Source of the DNA: Bacteroidota bacterium
GTDB lineage: Bacteria; Bacteroidota; Bacteroidia; UBA8524
Direction of reading: 5' to 3'
DNA: 64,000 bases
Assembly: GCA_008933805.1 (NCBI GenBank)
Contig: WBUH01000002.1
Span: 250,696 to 314,695, forward strand
The position numbers were made by a program, and so were the translations under genes. The notes under the pieces were generated by a model. It did no database searches and was not told the DNA's origin. It saw only the letters and a list, made by a program, of their open reading frames with translations. Shown in pieces: positions 36,467-46,969 of this stretch (positions within the stretch are counted from its first letter, which is position 1; each line of letters starts with the position of its first letter).

Positions 36467-37513
36467 GTGTCTAATACCCCTTTTTATAAACGCCGCAAGT
36501 TTTGGTTAGTACTTGCAGTTTGTGTTGTAGTGTTGGCCGCCGCAGGCGGATTTTTTTACAGTAAGTTAATTGGTGCACGCATGAAGGTGCAGGCCGATAC
36601 CGAGTGGCTGATTATTAAAACAGGTGATACGTATGAAGATGTATTGCAAACGCTGACCCGTAACGGTTGGATAGAGAGTGAGGAAGTGTTTGACTTTTTA
36701 GCACAGCAAGCAAAATACCCCAGCAAAGTAAAAGCAGGTAAGTATAAAATTATAAAGGGAGAGACTTACATAGATGTGATACGAAAGCTACGCGCGGGCA
36801 AGCAAGAGGAGGTGAAGTTGGTGATAAACGCCATGATAACCACACGACAAGTGGCATCTATTGTGGGGGCAAATTTGGAGGCTGATAGTATTGAGTTTAT
36901 CAATATGCTTGAAGACAGTACTTACCTGGCGCAGTTTGGTTTTACACCGCAAACCGTGTTGTGCCTGTTTGTACCAAATACGTATAACTTTTATTGGAAT
37001 ACGGATGCCAAAGCCGTGTTTCAACGGTTAAAGAAGGAACACGATAAGTTTTGGAATGATAAACGTAAACAGCAGGCTGCAGCGCAAGGATTAACCCCTT
37101 TGCAAGCAGGCATATTGGCCTCTATAGTGGATGGTGAAACCAATAAAACCGATGAGATGGGAATTGTTGCCGGGTTGTACCTGAACCGATTGAAGAAGGA
37201 TATGTTGCTGCAAGCCGACCCTACGGTAAAGTATGCAGCACGCAACAGCGGTTTGCAACGGGTGTATAATTACCACACACAAATACAATCGCCATACAAT
37301 ACCTATATTTACAAAGGATTGCCCCCCGGTCCGCTGGCATTACCCTCGCAGCAGGCTATACAGGCAGTGCTTACCCCAGCAAACCATAACTATATTTATA
37401 TGTGTGCCAAAGAAGATTTGAGCGGCTATCATAATTTTACAGATAACCTTACCCAGCACAACTTAAATGCAGCCCGTTATCGTTTGGAATTAGATAAACG
37501 CGGTATAAAATAG
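36467..37513 (+). CDS. mltG: Endolytic transglycosylase MltG (YceG-like)
   Basis: The product is 348 residues from a GTG start, with one N-terminal membrane anchor (about 11-31, WLVLAVCVVVLAAAGGFFY). A LysM-like region (about 35-100) precedes the YceG domain with ASIVDGETNKTDEMGIVAGLY, LNRLKKDMLLQADPTVKYA and the closing SPYNTYIYKGLPPGPLALPS. In many homologues the first residue of the catalytic loop is Glu (SIVE-x-E-T); here it is Asp with the second Glu retained. Family knowledge: cleaves nascent glycan strands at the membrane. It is followed after ~95 bp by an Hpt gene. Confidence 0.93.
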   Translation: MSNTPFYKRRKFWLVLAVCVVVLAAAGGFFYSKLIGARMKVQADTEWLIIKTGDTYEDVLQTLTRNGWIESEEVFDFLAQQAKYPSKVKAGKYKIIKGETYIDVIRKLRAGKQEEVKLVINAMITTRQVASIVGANLEADSIEFINMLEDSTYLAQFGFTPQTVLCLFVPNTYNFYWNTDAKAVFQRLKKEHDKFWNDKRKQQAAAQGLTPLQAGILASIVDGETNKTDEMGIVAGLYLNRLKKDMLLQADPTVKYAARNSGLQRVYNYHTQIQSPYNTYIYKGLPPGPLALPSQQAIQAVLTPANHNYIYMCAKEDLSGYHNFTDNLTQHNLNAARYRLELDKRGIK

Positions 37514-37607
37514 TAACGGATGAACTATCAATGCTGAACAGGAAATAATTATTACTTTGATTGGAAACTGAATAATAATTATATTTTGATAACTAAATTG
37601 CAGATAC

Positions 37608-37961
37608 ATGCCTGAACTAAAGAGCGATTTTTATGATTTGACCACGCTGTATGAGCAGGTGGGTAAGAATGATGAGTCGCTAAAAAGATTTATAACAATT
37701 TTTTTGAATACCGTACCCGATGATATGCAAGCATTGAAAGATGCACTTGATTGGGAGGATTACGATAAGGCGAAATCGGCTGCCCATAAAATGAAATCTT
37801 CTTATGCAATTATGGGGGCAGAATGGGCGCATGCAATATGCTCTGAAATAGAAGAAATTAGCAAAGACCTTACAGAAAAAGAAAAGCTCCCGGATATGTT
37901 CTGGGAGCTTTCTGATAAGTTTACTATGATGGTAAACCGACTAAAAGAAATTACTTTTTAG
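37608..37961 (+). CDS. Hpt (histidine phosphotransfer) domain protein
   Basis: The 117-residue stand-alone helical protein has the phospho-acceptor motif KSAAHKMKSSYAIMGA (His at about residue 63), with the usual Lys three residues after the His region and a following small-residue helix. Family knowledge: it relays phosphate between a hybrid histidine kinase and a response regulator; no partner is encoded nearby. Its last 11 bp overlap the 3' end of the convergent rplY. Confidence 0.88.
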   Translation: MPELKSDFYDLTTLYEQVGKNDESLKRFITIFLNTVPDDMQALKDALDWEDYDKAKSAAHKMKSSYAIMGAEWAHAICSEIEEISKDLTEKEKLPDMFWELSDKFTMMVNRLKEITF

Positions 37962-38529
37962 ATGCGTCAGCGTCAGCTTGTTTTGTTGCACGTGTAGTCA
38001 ATACACTCACAACTGCGTTTGCAGGAGCATCCAACAACTCAAGGTTGCTTACATTAATTTCTGATACTTTGATTGATTTACCCAATTCAAGGTTGTCGAT
38101 ATTGATTTCGATGCTATCAGGAATGTTGGCAATAAGACCTTTTACGCGTAGTTTTTTGTTTTTAACCAGCAATTTACCACCGGCACGTACACCAGGAGAG
38201 TTCCCTGAGATTTTTACAGGAATGTTTAGTGATACGGGTTTATTGTCAGACACCTGCAAAAAGTCAACGTGAGTAATCTCGTCGTTTACAGGGTGAAACT
38301 GGATAGCTTGCAAGATTGACTTGTATTTAGTTCCGTCAACATCTATTTGAACCAAATAAGTGTTTGGTGTATACACAAGGTTTTTGAAATCGCCGCTGTA
38401 CACTGCAAATGATACGTGAGTGTTTGCACCATACAATACACAAGGAACTTTACCTTCTTCCCTAAGGCGGCGGGTGGCGGTTGTACCCAAATCTTTGCGG
38501 GCTTCGCCGATTAGTCTAATAGTTTTCAT
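37951..38529 (-). CDS. rplY: 50S ribosomal protein L25/general stress protein Ctc
   Basis: The 192-residue protein combines an N-terminal L25 domain (EARKDLGTTATRRLREEGKV, then VLYGANTHVSF) that binds 5S rRNA with a C-terminal TL5/CTC extension (VDFLQVSDNKPVSLNIPVKI, IPDSIEINIDNLELGKSIKV). The C-terminus ends with an Ala/Asp/Lys-rich tail. It is followed by prs further upstream on the same strand (90 bp gap), a conserved rplY-prs neighbourhood in many bacteria. Confidence 0.95.
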   Translation of the reverse strand: MKTIRLIGEARKDLGTTATRRLREEGKVPCVLYGANTHVSFAVYSGDFKNLVYTPNTYLVQIDVDGTKYKSILQAIQFHPVNDEITHVDFLQVSDNKPVSLNIPVKISGNSPGVRAGGKLLVKNKKLRVKGLIANIPDSIEINIDNLELGKSIKVSEINVSNLELLDAPANAVVSVLTTRATKQADADASKK

Positions 38530-38619
38530 TTTTTTAATGAATTAATTACTGTCAAAAACCCCCATGCAACGCCTTAGCACGGCAGGTTTTTTATCATATT
38601 AATTACAAGGCGTTTAAAA

Positions 38620-39612
38620 TCAGGGTTGCAAAGGTAATGAAGATTGGATTGAATTTCCAATTTTAAATAGAGAACTGATTGAGCCATGCTCATTTATGTT
38701 GCGGATAGCCTCAGCAAACAATGGAGCGGCAGACAGTTGCACAATTTTGGTAGTAGTTTTCTCGTGGTTTAGAGGTATAGTATCGCATACTACCAACTCA
38801 TCCAATACCGAGTTTTCGATATTATCGTATGCATTGCCTGAAAGCACAGGGTGCGTACACATAGCACGTACACTGCGTGCGCCTTTTTCTTTCATCATTT
38901 TGGCAGCCTTGCACAAGGTATTACCTGTATCTACAAGGTCGTCAATAATAATAACATCAGCATCAGTAACGTCACCAATCACCGTCATACCGGCAACTTC
39001 GTTGGCACGTTTACGTTCTTTATCACATACCACAAGGTCGCAGCCCAATATTTTGGCAAAGTATCGGGCACGAGCCGTACCACCCATATCAGGAGCAGCA
39101 ATGGTAAGTTTAGGTAAGTTCAGGCTTTGTATATAAGGTATGTAGATTACCGAAGCATCCAAGTGGTCAACCGGTATATCAAAGAAACCTTGAATCTGTG
39201 GAGCGTGCAAATCCATAGTCATTACACGGCGTACCCCAACAGCTTCTAATAAATCAGCCACCATTTTAGAGCCGATAGCCACACGTGGCTTATCTTTTCT
39301 GTCTTGGCGGGCAAGACCAAAGTAAGGGATAACAGCGATAATGTAGTGGGCCGATGCACGTTTGGCCGCATCTACCATTAGCAGCAACTCCATAAGGTTG
39401 TCGCTGGGAGCAAAGGTAGACTGGATTAAAAACACATCGCAGCCCCTTACCGATTCGTTAAAGTTGGGTTGCATTTCGCCATCGCTAAAACGTTGTAATG
39501 TAACGTCTCCCAATTCTTGTCCATAGTGGTCAGAGATTTTTTGGGCAAAGTAGTGCGAAGCTGTACCGGAAAATAGTTTTACAGGGTTGCGGTTGTTTAC
39601 GGCAGAATTCAT
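38620..39612 (-). CDS. prs: Ribose-phosphate pyrophosphokinase
   Basis: The 330-residue enzyme has the class I PRPP synthetase layout: RFSDGEMQPNFNESVRG near the N-terminus, the flexible-loop region YFGLARQDRKDKPRVAIGSK, the metal-binding VMTMDLHAPQIQGFFDIPVD signature, and the PRPP-binding VIIIDDLVDTGNTL. Family knowledge: makes PRPP from ribose 5-phosphate and ATP for nucleotide, His and Trp synthesis. It is transcribed toward rplY, downstream of the tRNA-Gln terminator. Confidence 0.97.
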   Translation of the reverse strand: MNSAVNNRNPVKLFSGTASHYFAQKISDHYGQELGDVTLQRFSDGEMQPNFNESVRGCDVFLIQSTFAPSDNLMELLLMVDAAKRASAHYIIAVIPYFGLARQDRKDKPRVAIGSKMVADLLEAVGVRRVMTMDLHAPQIQGFFDIPVDHLDASVIYIPYIQSLNLPKLTIAAPDMGGTARARYFAKILGCDLVVCDKERKRANEVAGMTVIGDVTDADVIIIDDLVDTGNTLCKAAKMMKEKGARSVRAMCTHPVLSGNAYDNIENSVLDELVVCDTIPLNHEKTTTKIVQLSAAPLFAEAIRNINEHGSISSLFKIGNSIQSSLPLQP

Positions 39613-39689
39613 TGGCGCAAAAATAATTAAAAGCCTTTTTGCTACGTGGGAGTGTTAATAAATTATTAGCAATTGAAGGTTTTAAACAT

Positions 39690-39718
39690 AAAAAAAGCAC
39701 CTCGTTGGAGGTGCTTTT
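39690..39718 (-). terminator. Terminator of tRNA-Gln
   Basis: The stem AGCACCTC / GAGGTGCT begins 2 nt after the tRNA 3' end and is followed by a T-run on the minus strand. Confidence 0.85.
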
Positions 39719-39719
39719 G

Positions 39720-39792
39720 TTGACCGACCAGGTTTCGAACCTGGACTCTCCTGAACCAAAATCAGGCGTGTTGCCAGTTACACCATCGGTCA
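39720..39792 (-). tRNA. tRNA-Gln (anticodon UUG)
   Basis: The 73-nt minus-strand cloverleaf has acceptor stem TGACCGA / TCGGTCA, T arm CCAGG-TTCGAAA-CCTGG, anticodon stem CTGA / TCAG with loop TTTTGGT (anticodon TTG), and discriminator A. The 3' CCA is not encoded. It is a single tRNA gene with its own promoter and terminator between recQ and prs. Confidence 0.96.
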
Positions 39793-39802
39793 ATTGGGGA
39801 TG

Positions 39803-39832
39803 CAAAATTAGCAAAAGACTTTTTCATGTCAA
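39803..39832 (-). promoter_or_regulatory. Promoter of tRNA-Gln
   Basis: TTGACA, 16 bp, then TAATTTTG on the minus strand, about 10 nt before the tRNA 5' end. It combines a consensus -35-like box with a perfect TAnnTTTG box, as expected for a strong stable-RNA promoter in this phylum. Confidence 0.65.
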
Positions 39833-39874
39833 CACTTTTTTTGCATTTTCTGCAAAGTTTTCTGAAACTGCCTG

Positions 39875-42067
39875 TTAATTAGCCATTTCAGATATGAACT
39901 GGATACGCATCAGCTGCAGTTCTTCTAGTGAATACTCACCGTCAAACTCATCGTAGGCCTTTTGAAGTGAATCTTCGTCTGAAGATTTGAAGTAATCAAA
40001 AATCTCGTCCTGTCTTTCCTCGTCCAGATGGTCGTTGATGTAATACTTAATGTTGATTTTGGTGCCTGAATCCACAATGTTTTCAAGCTCTTTAATCAAA
40101 TCAGCCATGCTGATACCATTTGAACGGCTGATATCATCCAAACTTACTTTTTTATCAATGTTTTGGATAATCTGTACTTTTTTGCCCGATTTATTGGGTA
40201 CGGTACGGATTACAATATCCTGCGGACGTTCAATTTCGTTTTCCTCCACATACTTGGCAATCATTTCAATAAATGGCTTACCAAACTTCATAGCCTTGTT
40301 TTTTCCTACCCCTACAATGGTTTCCATTTCTTCCATTGCAATGGGGTATTTAGAGGCCATGTCTTCTAATGAAGGGTCTTGGAAGATAACATAAGGCGGA
40401 AGGCCTTTTTGCTTACCAATTTTCTTGGTAAGATCCTTCAGCATGGCGTACAGTGTTTTGTCAAAAATGTTTTCCACTGCCACACTTTCAAAGTCTTCCT
40501 CAGTTATCTTATCATAGCTGTTATCAAGCGCCATTTCCACAGGGTGTGGGGCGCCTAAATATTCTTTGCCTGCATCGCTTACGCTTAGCAAGCCGTAGTT
40601 TTCAATGTCTTTATCAATAAAGCTGTTTAGCAAGCCAAGTCTAACAATGGCCTTCCAAAACTTATCGTCTTTATCCTTACCAATACCAAAAAACTCGCTT
40701 TTGTGGTGTTCGTAATCGGTTACTTCTTGTGCTTTTATGCCTTGCAATACGTTTGCAATGTGCTTAAGGTTGAATTTACCGTCCAAGCCGTCAATGGTTT
40801 TAAGGGCTTTCACCATTTCGGCAGTCACGTCCAGTTTTTCTTTGGGGTGACGGCAGTTATCGCACATTTTTCCACAATCTGCATCGTCAAAATGCTCACC
40901 AAAATAGTGTAGCAACATTTTGCGGCGGCATTGCGATGATTCAGCATACGATGAAGTTTCAAACAACAACTGTGCACCAATCTCACGTTCGGCCACAGGC
41001 TTATCTTTCATAAACTTCTCCAGCTTTTCAATATCGCTGGGGTTGTAAAACAAAATACACTCACCTTCAAGACCGTCACGTCCGGCACGGCCGGTTTCCT
41101 GATAATATCCTTCAAGGCTCTTGGGTACATCGTAGTGAATAACAAAACGAACATCGGGCTTATCAATACCCATCCCAAAAGCAATGGTAGCAACAATTAC
41201 GTCGGCCTCTTCCATCAAAAACATATCTTGATGCAGGGCACGTGTTTTTGCATCCAAACCGGCATGGTAGGGGAGAGCTTTAACGCCGTTTACTTTCAGC
41301 ATCTCGGCAATCTCTTCTACTTTTTTGCGGCTAAGGCAATAAATAATTCCGCTCTTGCCTTGACGTTGTTTTATGTAGGCTACAATCTCTTTGTAAACCT
41401 TGTCTTTTTTATCCTTGTTGCGTACTTCGTAGTAAAGGTTGGTACGGTTAAACGACGATTTGAACACCGTAGCATCGCCCATATTCAGGTTTTTCTGAAT
41501 ATCGGCCTGTACTTTTGGGGTTGCAGTGGCAGTAAGCGCCATCATCGGGATATCGCCCAAGTCCTTCACCATTGTTTTGATACGACGGTACTCAGGTCGG
41601 AAATCATGTCCCCATTCTGAAATACAGTGTGCCTCGTCAACAGCTACAAACGATATGTTGATGCTTTTTAAGAAATCAAGGGTTTCTTCTTTTTTAAGTG
41701 TTTCGGGGGCTATGTACAGCAATTTGGTTTTACCCTCTGTAATATCATCCTTCACCCGCATTATTTCGCCTTTAGAAAGCGACGAGTTTAAAAAATGTGC
41801 AACAGCATCGGTACTGCCAAATCCCCGTATGGCATCCACCTGATTTTTCATCAAGGCGATAAGGGGAGAAATAACAATGGCCGTCCCCGGCTTTATAAGT
41901 GCAGGCAGCTGGTAACATAGTGATTTACCGGCTCCTGTGGGCATTATAACAAACACATCATCACCGTGAATCACGGTGTCAATAATCTGTTCTTGGTTAC
42001 CTTTAAATGTATTAAAACCAAAAAACTCTTTTAGTGAATCTTTAAGATTAACAGAACTCTCTACCAT
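39875..42067 (-). CDS. recQ: ATP-dependent DNA helicase RecQ
   Basis: The 730-residue protein is a full-length RecQ: Walker [20 protein letters not shown] box [21 protein letters not shown]-terminal helicase motifs ([21 protein letters not shown]), zinc-binding RQC region ([12 protein letters not shown] and [11 protein letters not shown]), and an HRDC domain (about 520-600). An acidic C-terminal extension of about 130 residues follows ([16 protein letters not shown] onward). Family knowledge: 3'-5' helicase in recombination and replication repair. It is divergent from manC over 180 bp. Confidence 0.96.
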   Translation of the reverse strand: MVESSVNLKDSLKEFFGFNTFKGNQEQIIDTVIHGDDVFVIMPTGAGKSLCYQLPALIKPGTAIVISPLIALMKNQVDAIRGFGSTDAVAHFLNSSLSKGEIMRVKDDITEGKTKLLYIAPETLKKEETLDFLKSINISFVAVDEAHCISEWGHDFRPEYRRIKTMVKDLGDIPMMALTATATPKVQADIQKNLNMGDATVFKSSFNRTNLYYEVRNKDKKDKVYKEIVAYIKQRQGKSGIIYCLSRKKVEEIAEMLKVNGVKALPYHAGLDAKTRALHQDMFLMEEADVIVATIAFGMGIDKPDVRFVIHYDVPKSLEGYYQETGRAGRDGLEGECILFYNPSDIEKLEKFMKDKPVAEREIGAQLLFETSSYAESSQCRRKMLLHYFGEHFDDADCGKMCDNCRHPKEKLDVTAEMVKALKTIDGLDGKFNLKHIANVLQGIKAQEVTDYEHHKSEFFGIGKDKDDKFWKAIVRLGLLNSFIDKDIENYGLLSVSDAGKEYLGAPHPVEMALDNSYDKITEEDFESVAVENIFDKTLYAMLKDLTKKIGKQKGLPPYVIFQDPSLEDMASKYPIAMEEMETIVGVGKNKAMKFGKPFIEMIAKYVEENEIERPQDIVIRTVPNKSGKKVQIIQNIDKKVSLDDISRSNGISMADLIKELENIVDSGTKINIKYYINDHLDEERQDEIFDYFKSSDEDSLQKAYDEFDGEYSLEELQLMRIQFISEMAN

Positions 42068-42249
42068 CTCAGTATAATTAAGTACAACTTAATTTGCTTA
42101 CAATGCTTTATTTTCACGCCGGATTTTAATTTCTTTGCGTCCGGCTTAAAGCTGTAAGTTAATAAAATCTAATAAAAAATAGGTAGAAATTTTACTCGAA
42201 TAGGGGTCTATTTTTTTAAAACAAGCAAAGTTAAGAAAAAATTAATTGA

Positions 42250-43332
42250 ATGGCTAACGAATATTATGTGGTGATAATGGCGGGTGGAATAGGCAGCAGG
42301 TTTTGGCCATTGAGCAAAACCTCACACCCCAAGCAGTTTCTGGATATTTTGGGTACCGGAAAATCACTGATTACCCAAACTTTTGAACGCTTTAACAAAC
42401 TGGTGCCCGCTGAACGTATTTTTGTGGTAACCAACCAAATGTATATAGATTTGGTTAAGGAGCACTTACCCCAATTGCCCCATAACAACATATTGGGCGA
42501 ACCATCGGCAAAAAACACGGCTCCTTGTATTGCTTACGCAACGTACAAGATACGTAAGATTAACCCTAATGCCTGCTGCGTGGTAGCTCCGAGCGACCAC
42601 CTTATTTTGAATGAACAGCAGTTTTTGGATGACATTACTACTGCGCTTGAGTTCTCAGCAAATAACGACGCGTTGGTGTCGTTAGGTATTAAACCCACAC
42701 GCCCTGATACCGGTTACGGTTACATACAGTTTTTGGAGGGTGGTAATGAGAACGACGTGCACAAGGTGAAGACCTTTACCGAAAAACCTAATTACGAGCT
42801 GGCACAGAAGTTTGTTGAAAGCGGCGAATTTTTGTGGAATGCAGGGATATTTATATGGTCGATAGGAGCGATAGTTAACTCGTTTGATAAGTTCTTACCA
42901 GAGTTGAGCGCTAACTTTGAGAGCATTGAAGCTGAATTGAACACGCCAGCTGAAACGGATGCAATAGTGAGGGTGTACCCGCTGAGTAACAGTATTTCTA
43001 TTGATTACGGGGTGTTGGAGAAGGCCGATAATGTGTATGTGATACCTTGTGATTTTGGATGGAGCGACTTAGGCACATGGTCATCGTTGTTTGAAGTACA
43101 CGATAAAGACGAGAACGGAAATGCTATCAACGCAAGCACTGCTGAGTTGTACGATACCCGCAACTGTATGATTGATGTACCTAAAGGTAAGTTGATTGTA
43201 ATAAACGGTTTGGAAGATAAGATTATCGTAGATACCGATAAGGTGTTGCTGATTTGTGACAAAAACCGTGAGCAAGAGGTGAAACAAATAGTAACCAACA
43301 TTAAACTGAAATTAGGCGAGAAGTACCTATAA
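42250..43332 (+). CDS. manC: Mannose-1-phosphate guanylyltransferase
   Basis: The 360-residue nucleotidyltransferase starts YYVVIMAGGIGSRFWPLSKT followed by HPKQFLDILG, the GDP-mannose pyrophosphorylase signature. LGEPSAKNTAPCIAYA, VVAPSDHLI, TEKPNYELAQKFVESGEFLWN and IDYGVLEKADNVYVIPCDFGWSDLGTW complete the type I pattern. The C-terminal isomerase domain of bifunctional enzymes is absent. Family knowledge: makes GDP-mannose for envelope glycans. It is a single-gene unit with a strong terminator. Confidence 0.95.
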   Translation: MANEYYVVIMAGGIGSRFWPLSKTSHPKQFLDILGTGKSLITQTFERFNKLVPAERIFVVTNQMYIDLVKEHLPQLPHNNILGEPSAKNTAPCIAYATYKIRKINPNACCVVAPSDHLILNEQQFLDDITTALEFSANNDALVSLGIKPTRPDTGYGYIQFLEGGNENDVHKVKTFTEKPNYELAQKFVESGEFLWNAGIFIWSIGAIVNSFDKFLPELSANFESIEAELNTPAETDAIVRVYPLSNSISIDYGVLEKADNVYVIPCDFGWSDLGTWSSLFEVHDKDENGNAINASTAELYDTRNCMIDVPKGKLIVINGLEDKIIVDTDKVLLICDKNREQEVKQIVTNIKLKLGEKYL

Positions 43333-43354
43333 TATAATAGGCGGATAGCAAAAG

Positions 43355-43391
43355 AAAACGGTCAGATTGATTATCAATCTGACCGTTTTTA
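43355..43391. terminator. Bidirectional terminator between manC and enoyl-CoA hydratase gene
   Basis: A perfect 16-bp stem AAAACGGTCAGATTGA / TCAATCTGACCGTTTT with a 3-nt loop lies between two convergent genes. Confidence 0.9.
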
Positions 43392-43409
43392 TTTAGGCGG
43401 ATACAACTA

Positions 43410-44189
43410 TTATTCGCCGGTAAAGGTGGCTTTGCGCTTATTTAAAAACGCATCTACACCTTCTTTAAAGTCTTTAGTACCGAAGAAGTTACCAAAATCA
43501 GTGATTTCATTGGCAAACCCGTCTTCTTTCTTATCCAAATTAGCATTTACCAAGCGTATTACGCTTTCAATAGCTAATGGGGCTTTGGTTTTAATCTTAT
43601 CAATAATCTCGTTACACTTAATAATCAATTCGGCTTGTTCTACCACGTGGTTCACCAATCCTAATGATTTAGCTTCGTGGGCATTAATGGCATCGCCTGT
43701 AGTAAGCAATTCAATCGCTTTGCCCTTACCTATTAATTGTACCAAACGCTGTGTACCCGCATAGCCCGGTACCAAACCCAAATTTACTTCAGGTTGGCCA
43801 AAACGGGCATTATCACTGGCTACGCGCATGTGGCAGGCCATTGCCAACTCGCAACCACCGCCCAATGCAAAACCGTTTACGGCAGCAATTACAGGTTTTT
43901 TAGATTGCTCAAGGGTGTTCATCACCGCATGACCGGCAGCACTCATTTCAGTTCCTTGTGCAATGGTAAAATTGGCAAACTCAGCAATATCAGCACCGGC
44001 AGCAAAAGCCTTAGTACCGGCACCGGTAAGTATTATACCATACACTTCTTTATCCTCTTGTATGGATAGAACGGCCTCGCGAATTTCTTGCAAGGTTTTC
44101 ACGTTCAGTGCGTTTAGCTTGGTTTCGCGGTTGATGGTAATGGTAAAAATACCATTGTTTTTTTGGGCAATTATATTCTCGTAGCTCAT
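43410..44189 (-). CDS. Enoyl-CoA hydratase/isomerase family protein
   Basis: The 259-residue crotonase-fold protein has the oxyanion-hole motif AFAAGADIAEFA, NGFALGGGCELAMACHMRVA, and the catalytic Glu region ARFGQPEVNLGLVPGYAGTQ. The length and motifs match short-chain enoyl-CoA hydratases (ECH1/PaaF type). Family knowledge: hydrates trans-2-enoyl-CoA in fatty-acid or aromatic-acid catabolism. No other beta-oxidation genes are adjacent. Confidence 0.93.
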   Translation of the reverse strand: MSYENIIAQKNNGIFTITINRETKLNALNVKTLQEIREAVLSIQEDKEVYGIILTGAGTKAFAAGADIAEFANFTIAQGTEMSAAGHAVMNTLEQSKKPVIAAVNGFALGGGCELAMACHMRVASDNARFGQPEVNLGLVPGYAGTQRLVQLIGKGKAIELLTTGDAINAHEAKSLGLVNHVVEQAELIIKCNEIIDKIKTKAPLAIESVIRLVNANLDKKEDGFANEITDFGNFFGTKDFKEGVDAFLNKRKATFTGE

Positions 44190-44298
44190 ATACTTTCAAT
44201 GTTCTGTTGGTGGCGAAAATAGCCATTATTTTTATTAGGCCAAGAAAGTGTGTGAATTATGCAGAAAAGTTAACAAGAGTAGCCTGTTGAGAGTGTTA

Positions 44299-45231
44299 TC
44301 AGGCATAGTTTCTAAAGCTGTCTTTGTATTGCTTAGGGGTTGTGCCTTCGTATTGTTTGAAGCAACGGATAAAGTGGTTTAAGTTGTTAAAGCCTACCAG
44401 AAAACACACTTGCGTTACTTGGTATTTAGGGCTTTTCAGCAACTCTTTAGATAGCTTTATGCGTTGTTCTAAAATATATTCGGCAGGAGTTTGCCCAAAA
44501 TTCTCTTTGAATTTGCGGAAAAAATTAGCCCTGCTCATACAGGCCTGCTCACTCAGCAAATCCATATCTATTTTTCCGGTAAGGTTTTCTTTAATGTATT
44601 GTACCACATGCGCAAAGCGATGTCGGCTGGCCATCTGTACATAATTCATTTCAAACAACTGGCGAGCCTGTGTTTGCATCAATCGCACCAAAAGCTCGCG
44701 CAGGGTTAAGCCGGCAAGCACATCTTTTTCTTTGGTGTGTTCGTTCACGCTGATGCGTATCATGCGTTGTATGCTGTCGCTTAAATCATTATTGTTTATC
44801 AGGTGAAACCTGTCGGCATCCACGTGCCAGTAATCATCACGTTCCACTTTAGGAAAACGGTCGTTCAGTAAATTAAGGGTATCAAATATCTGTTCGTGGT
44901 TAATAGCAAGGGCAATACATTGGGTGGGTTGCAGGGTATTAGCTTCGGGAAAATCAATACGCATTACCTCATTAGGGGGCACAATCACCGATTCGCCGGG
45001 CAGGTAATCAAAAGCAGGTTTATCAAACAAACGCATCACTTTTTTACCTTTCAGCATACTGGTAAGTACCATATCGCCAAATACCAACTTCACATCTTTT
45101 GCTTCCCGGTGAGTTTCAAACACATTCAGCTCACATTTATCCAGCGTAAATGCCGAGCGGTGTTCTACCAACGTGTACAGCGATTTTTCAGTGTGCAACG
45201 GTATGTTTTCAGCTATCTGTACCCTTTTCAT
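44299..45231 (-). CDS. AraC family transcriptional regulator
   Basis: The 310-residue regulator has an N-terminal cupin-like sensing region (about 1-170, with YLPGESVIVPPNEVMRIDFP) and a C-terminal double helix-turn-helix: DLLSEQACMSRANFFRKFKE and VTQVCFLVGFNNLNHFIRCF ending with TPKQYKDSF. It is divergent from the aldehyde dehydrogenase/DUF779 pair across 132 bp, so it probably controls that pair in response to an alcohol or aldehyde; this is inference from location. Confidence 0.93.
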   Translation of the reverse strand: MKRVQIAENIPLHTEKSLYTLVEHRSAFTLDKCELNVFETHREAKDVKLVFGDMVLTSMLKGKKVMRLFDKPAFDYLPGESVIVPPNEVMRIDFPEANTLQPTQCIALAINHEQIFDTLNLLNDRFPKVERDDYWHVDADRFHLINNNDLSDSIQRMIRISVNEHTKEKDVLAGLTLRELLVRLMQTQARQLFEMNYVQMASRHRFAHVVQYIKENLTGKIDMDLLSEQACMSRANFFRKFKENFGQTPAEYILEQRIKLSKELLKSPKYQVTQVCFLVGFNNLNHFIRCFKQYEGTTPKQYKDSFRNYA

Positions 45232-45363
45232 ACAACTAATCTAGCGAATATATTTTTATAAACTGCAAGCCTTATACGGGCAGCGTATTGATTGATACTC
45301 ACAGCATAGTTTTTTGTTACAGGGTGTACAACCTTTGAGTTTAAATAAACCAAAAAACATTTT

Positions 45364-46893
45364 ATGGAGACATTAGAACTTACTCAACAAGACGAAAAAC
45401 TAGCTTTTCCGGCATTCAAAGAAAAGTACAATCATTTTATCGGAGGTCAGTGGGTAGTACCCGCCAGCGGTGAATATTTTGATAATGTATCGCCTATCAA
45501 TGGTAAGGTGTTTACCCAAGCAGCACGCGGTAATAAAGAAGATATAAATAAGGCATTGGATGCAGCACATTTTGCTTTTGCAACATGGAGCAAAACATCG
45601 GCAGCAGAACGCGCAAGAGTATTACTTGCCATTGCTGACGTGATGGAGAAAAACCTTGAGCTTTTGGCAAGGGTTGAAACTGTAGATAACGGCAAAGCGT
45701 TGCGCGAAACCCGTGCGGCTGATATTCCCTTGTGTATCGATCACTTCCGCTACTTTGCAGGTGTAATAAGGGCAGATGAAAGTACCATGTCAGAACATGA
45801 TGAAAACACTATCAGTATCAACTTGCAAGAGCCTTTGGGTGTAGTGGGGCAAATTATTCCCTGGAACTTTCCTTTACTGATGGCATCGTGGAAAATAGCT
45901 CCGGCGTTGGCTGCGGGTTGTACTACTGTGGTGAAACCTGCTGAACAAACCCCCACCGGCATTATGGTGCTGATGGAACTGATTAAAGATATTGTGCCCC
46001 CCGGTGTTATTAATGTTGTTACCGGCTTTGGCCCCGAGGCAGGCAAACCTTTGGCAACATCGGACAGGGTGGCTAAAGTTGCCTTTACAGGCGAAACAAC
46101 CACCGGACGTTTGATAATGCAGTATGCCAGTGAAAACCTGATACCAGTTACCATGGAATTGGGCGGAAAATCACCCAATATTTTTATGCCCAGCATTGCC
46201 GATGCTGATGATGAGTTTTTTGATAAGTGTGTAGAAGGTGCAGTAATGTTTGCCCTTAACCAAGGCGAGGTATGTACCTGCCCATCAAGGATTTTGGTGC
46301 ATGAATCTATTTACGATAAGTTTATGGAACGAGTGGTTGCCCGCACAAAGGCTATTAAAATGGGTAATCCGTTGGACGGTGAAACAATGATGGGCGCGCA
46401 AGCATCAAACGACCAATATGAAAAAATACTTTCGTACATGGATATTGGTCGTCAAGAAGGAGCAGAGGTGCTGTGTGGCGGTACTGCCGCTAACTTGGGC
46501 GACGGCTTAAACGAAGGGTACTACATACAACCTACTATTTTGAAAGGCCACAATAAAATGCGCGTGTTTCAAGAAGAGATTTTTGGCCCCGTAACCTGTG
46601 TAACTACTTTTAAAACAGCTGAAGAGGCGATTGAAATTGCCAACGATACTTTGTACGGCTTAGGTGCCGGTTTGTGGACCCGTGATGCACACGAAATTTA
46701 CCAAATGCCCCGTGCTATAGAAGCAGGCCGTGTATGGGTAAATTGCTACCATGCGTACCCTGCCCATGCACCGTTTGGCGGGTATAAAAAATCAGGGTTT
46801 GGACGTGAGACGCATAAAATGATGCTGAACCACTACCGCCAAACTAAAAACATGCTGATATCATACGATAAAAAGAAACTAGGTTTCTTTTAA
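45364..46893 (+). CDS. Aldehyde dehydrogenase (NAD+), AldB/ExaC-like
   Basis: The 509-residue enzyme has the cofactor and catalytic motifs of the ALDH superfamily: [20 protein letters not shown], general base Glu in [12 protein letters not shown], the nucleophile in [14 protein letters not shown] (second Cys of the motif region), and [22 protein letters not shown] is typical of AldB/acetaldehyde-type enzymes. Family knowledge: NAD(P)+-dependent oxidation of an aldehyde to the acid in the cytosol. It is divergent from the AraC gene and followed after 76 bp by a DUF779 gene. Confidence 0.95.
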   Translation: METLELTQQDEKLAFPAFKEKYNHFIGGQWVVPASGEYFDNVSPINGKVFTQAARGNKEDINKALDAAHFAFATWSKTSAAERARVLLAIADVMEKNLELLARVETVDNGKALRETRAADIPLCIDHFRYFAGVIRADESTMSEHDENTISINLQEPLGVVGQIIPWNFPLLMASWKIAPALAAGCTTVVKPAEQTPTGIMVLMELIKDIVPPGVINVVTGFGPEAGKPLATSDRVAKVAFTGETTTGRLIMQYASENLIPVTMELGGKSPNIFMPSIADADDEFFDKCVEGAVMFALNQGEVCTCPSRILVHESIYDKFMERVVARTKAIKMGNPLDGETMMGAQASNDQYEKILSYMDIGRQEGAEVLCGGTAANLGDGLNEGYYIQPTILKGHNKMRVFQEEIFGPVTCVTTFKTAEEAIEIANDTLYGLGAGLWTRDAHEIYQMPRAIEAGRVWVNCYHAYPAHAPFGGYKKSGFGRETHKMMLNHYRQTKNMLISYDKKKLGFF

Positions 46894-46969
46894 TCTCCCC
46901 TTTTTGCGGTTTATAGGAAAGGGTGTTGCCTTTGGGCAATGCCCTTTTATTTTTAATGAATGTTTAAAT

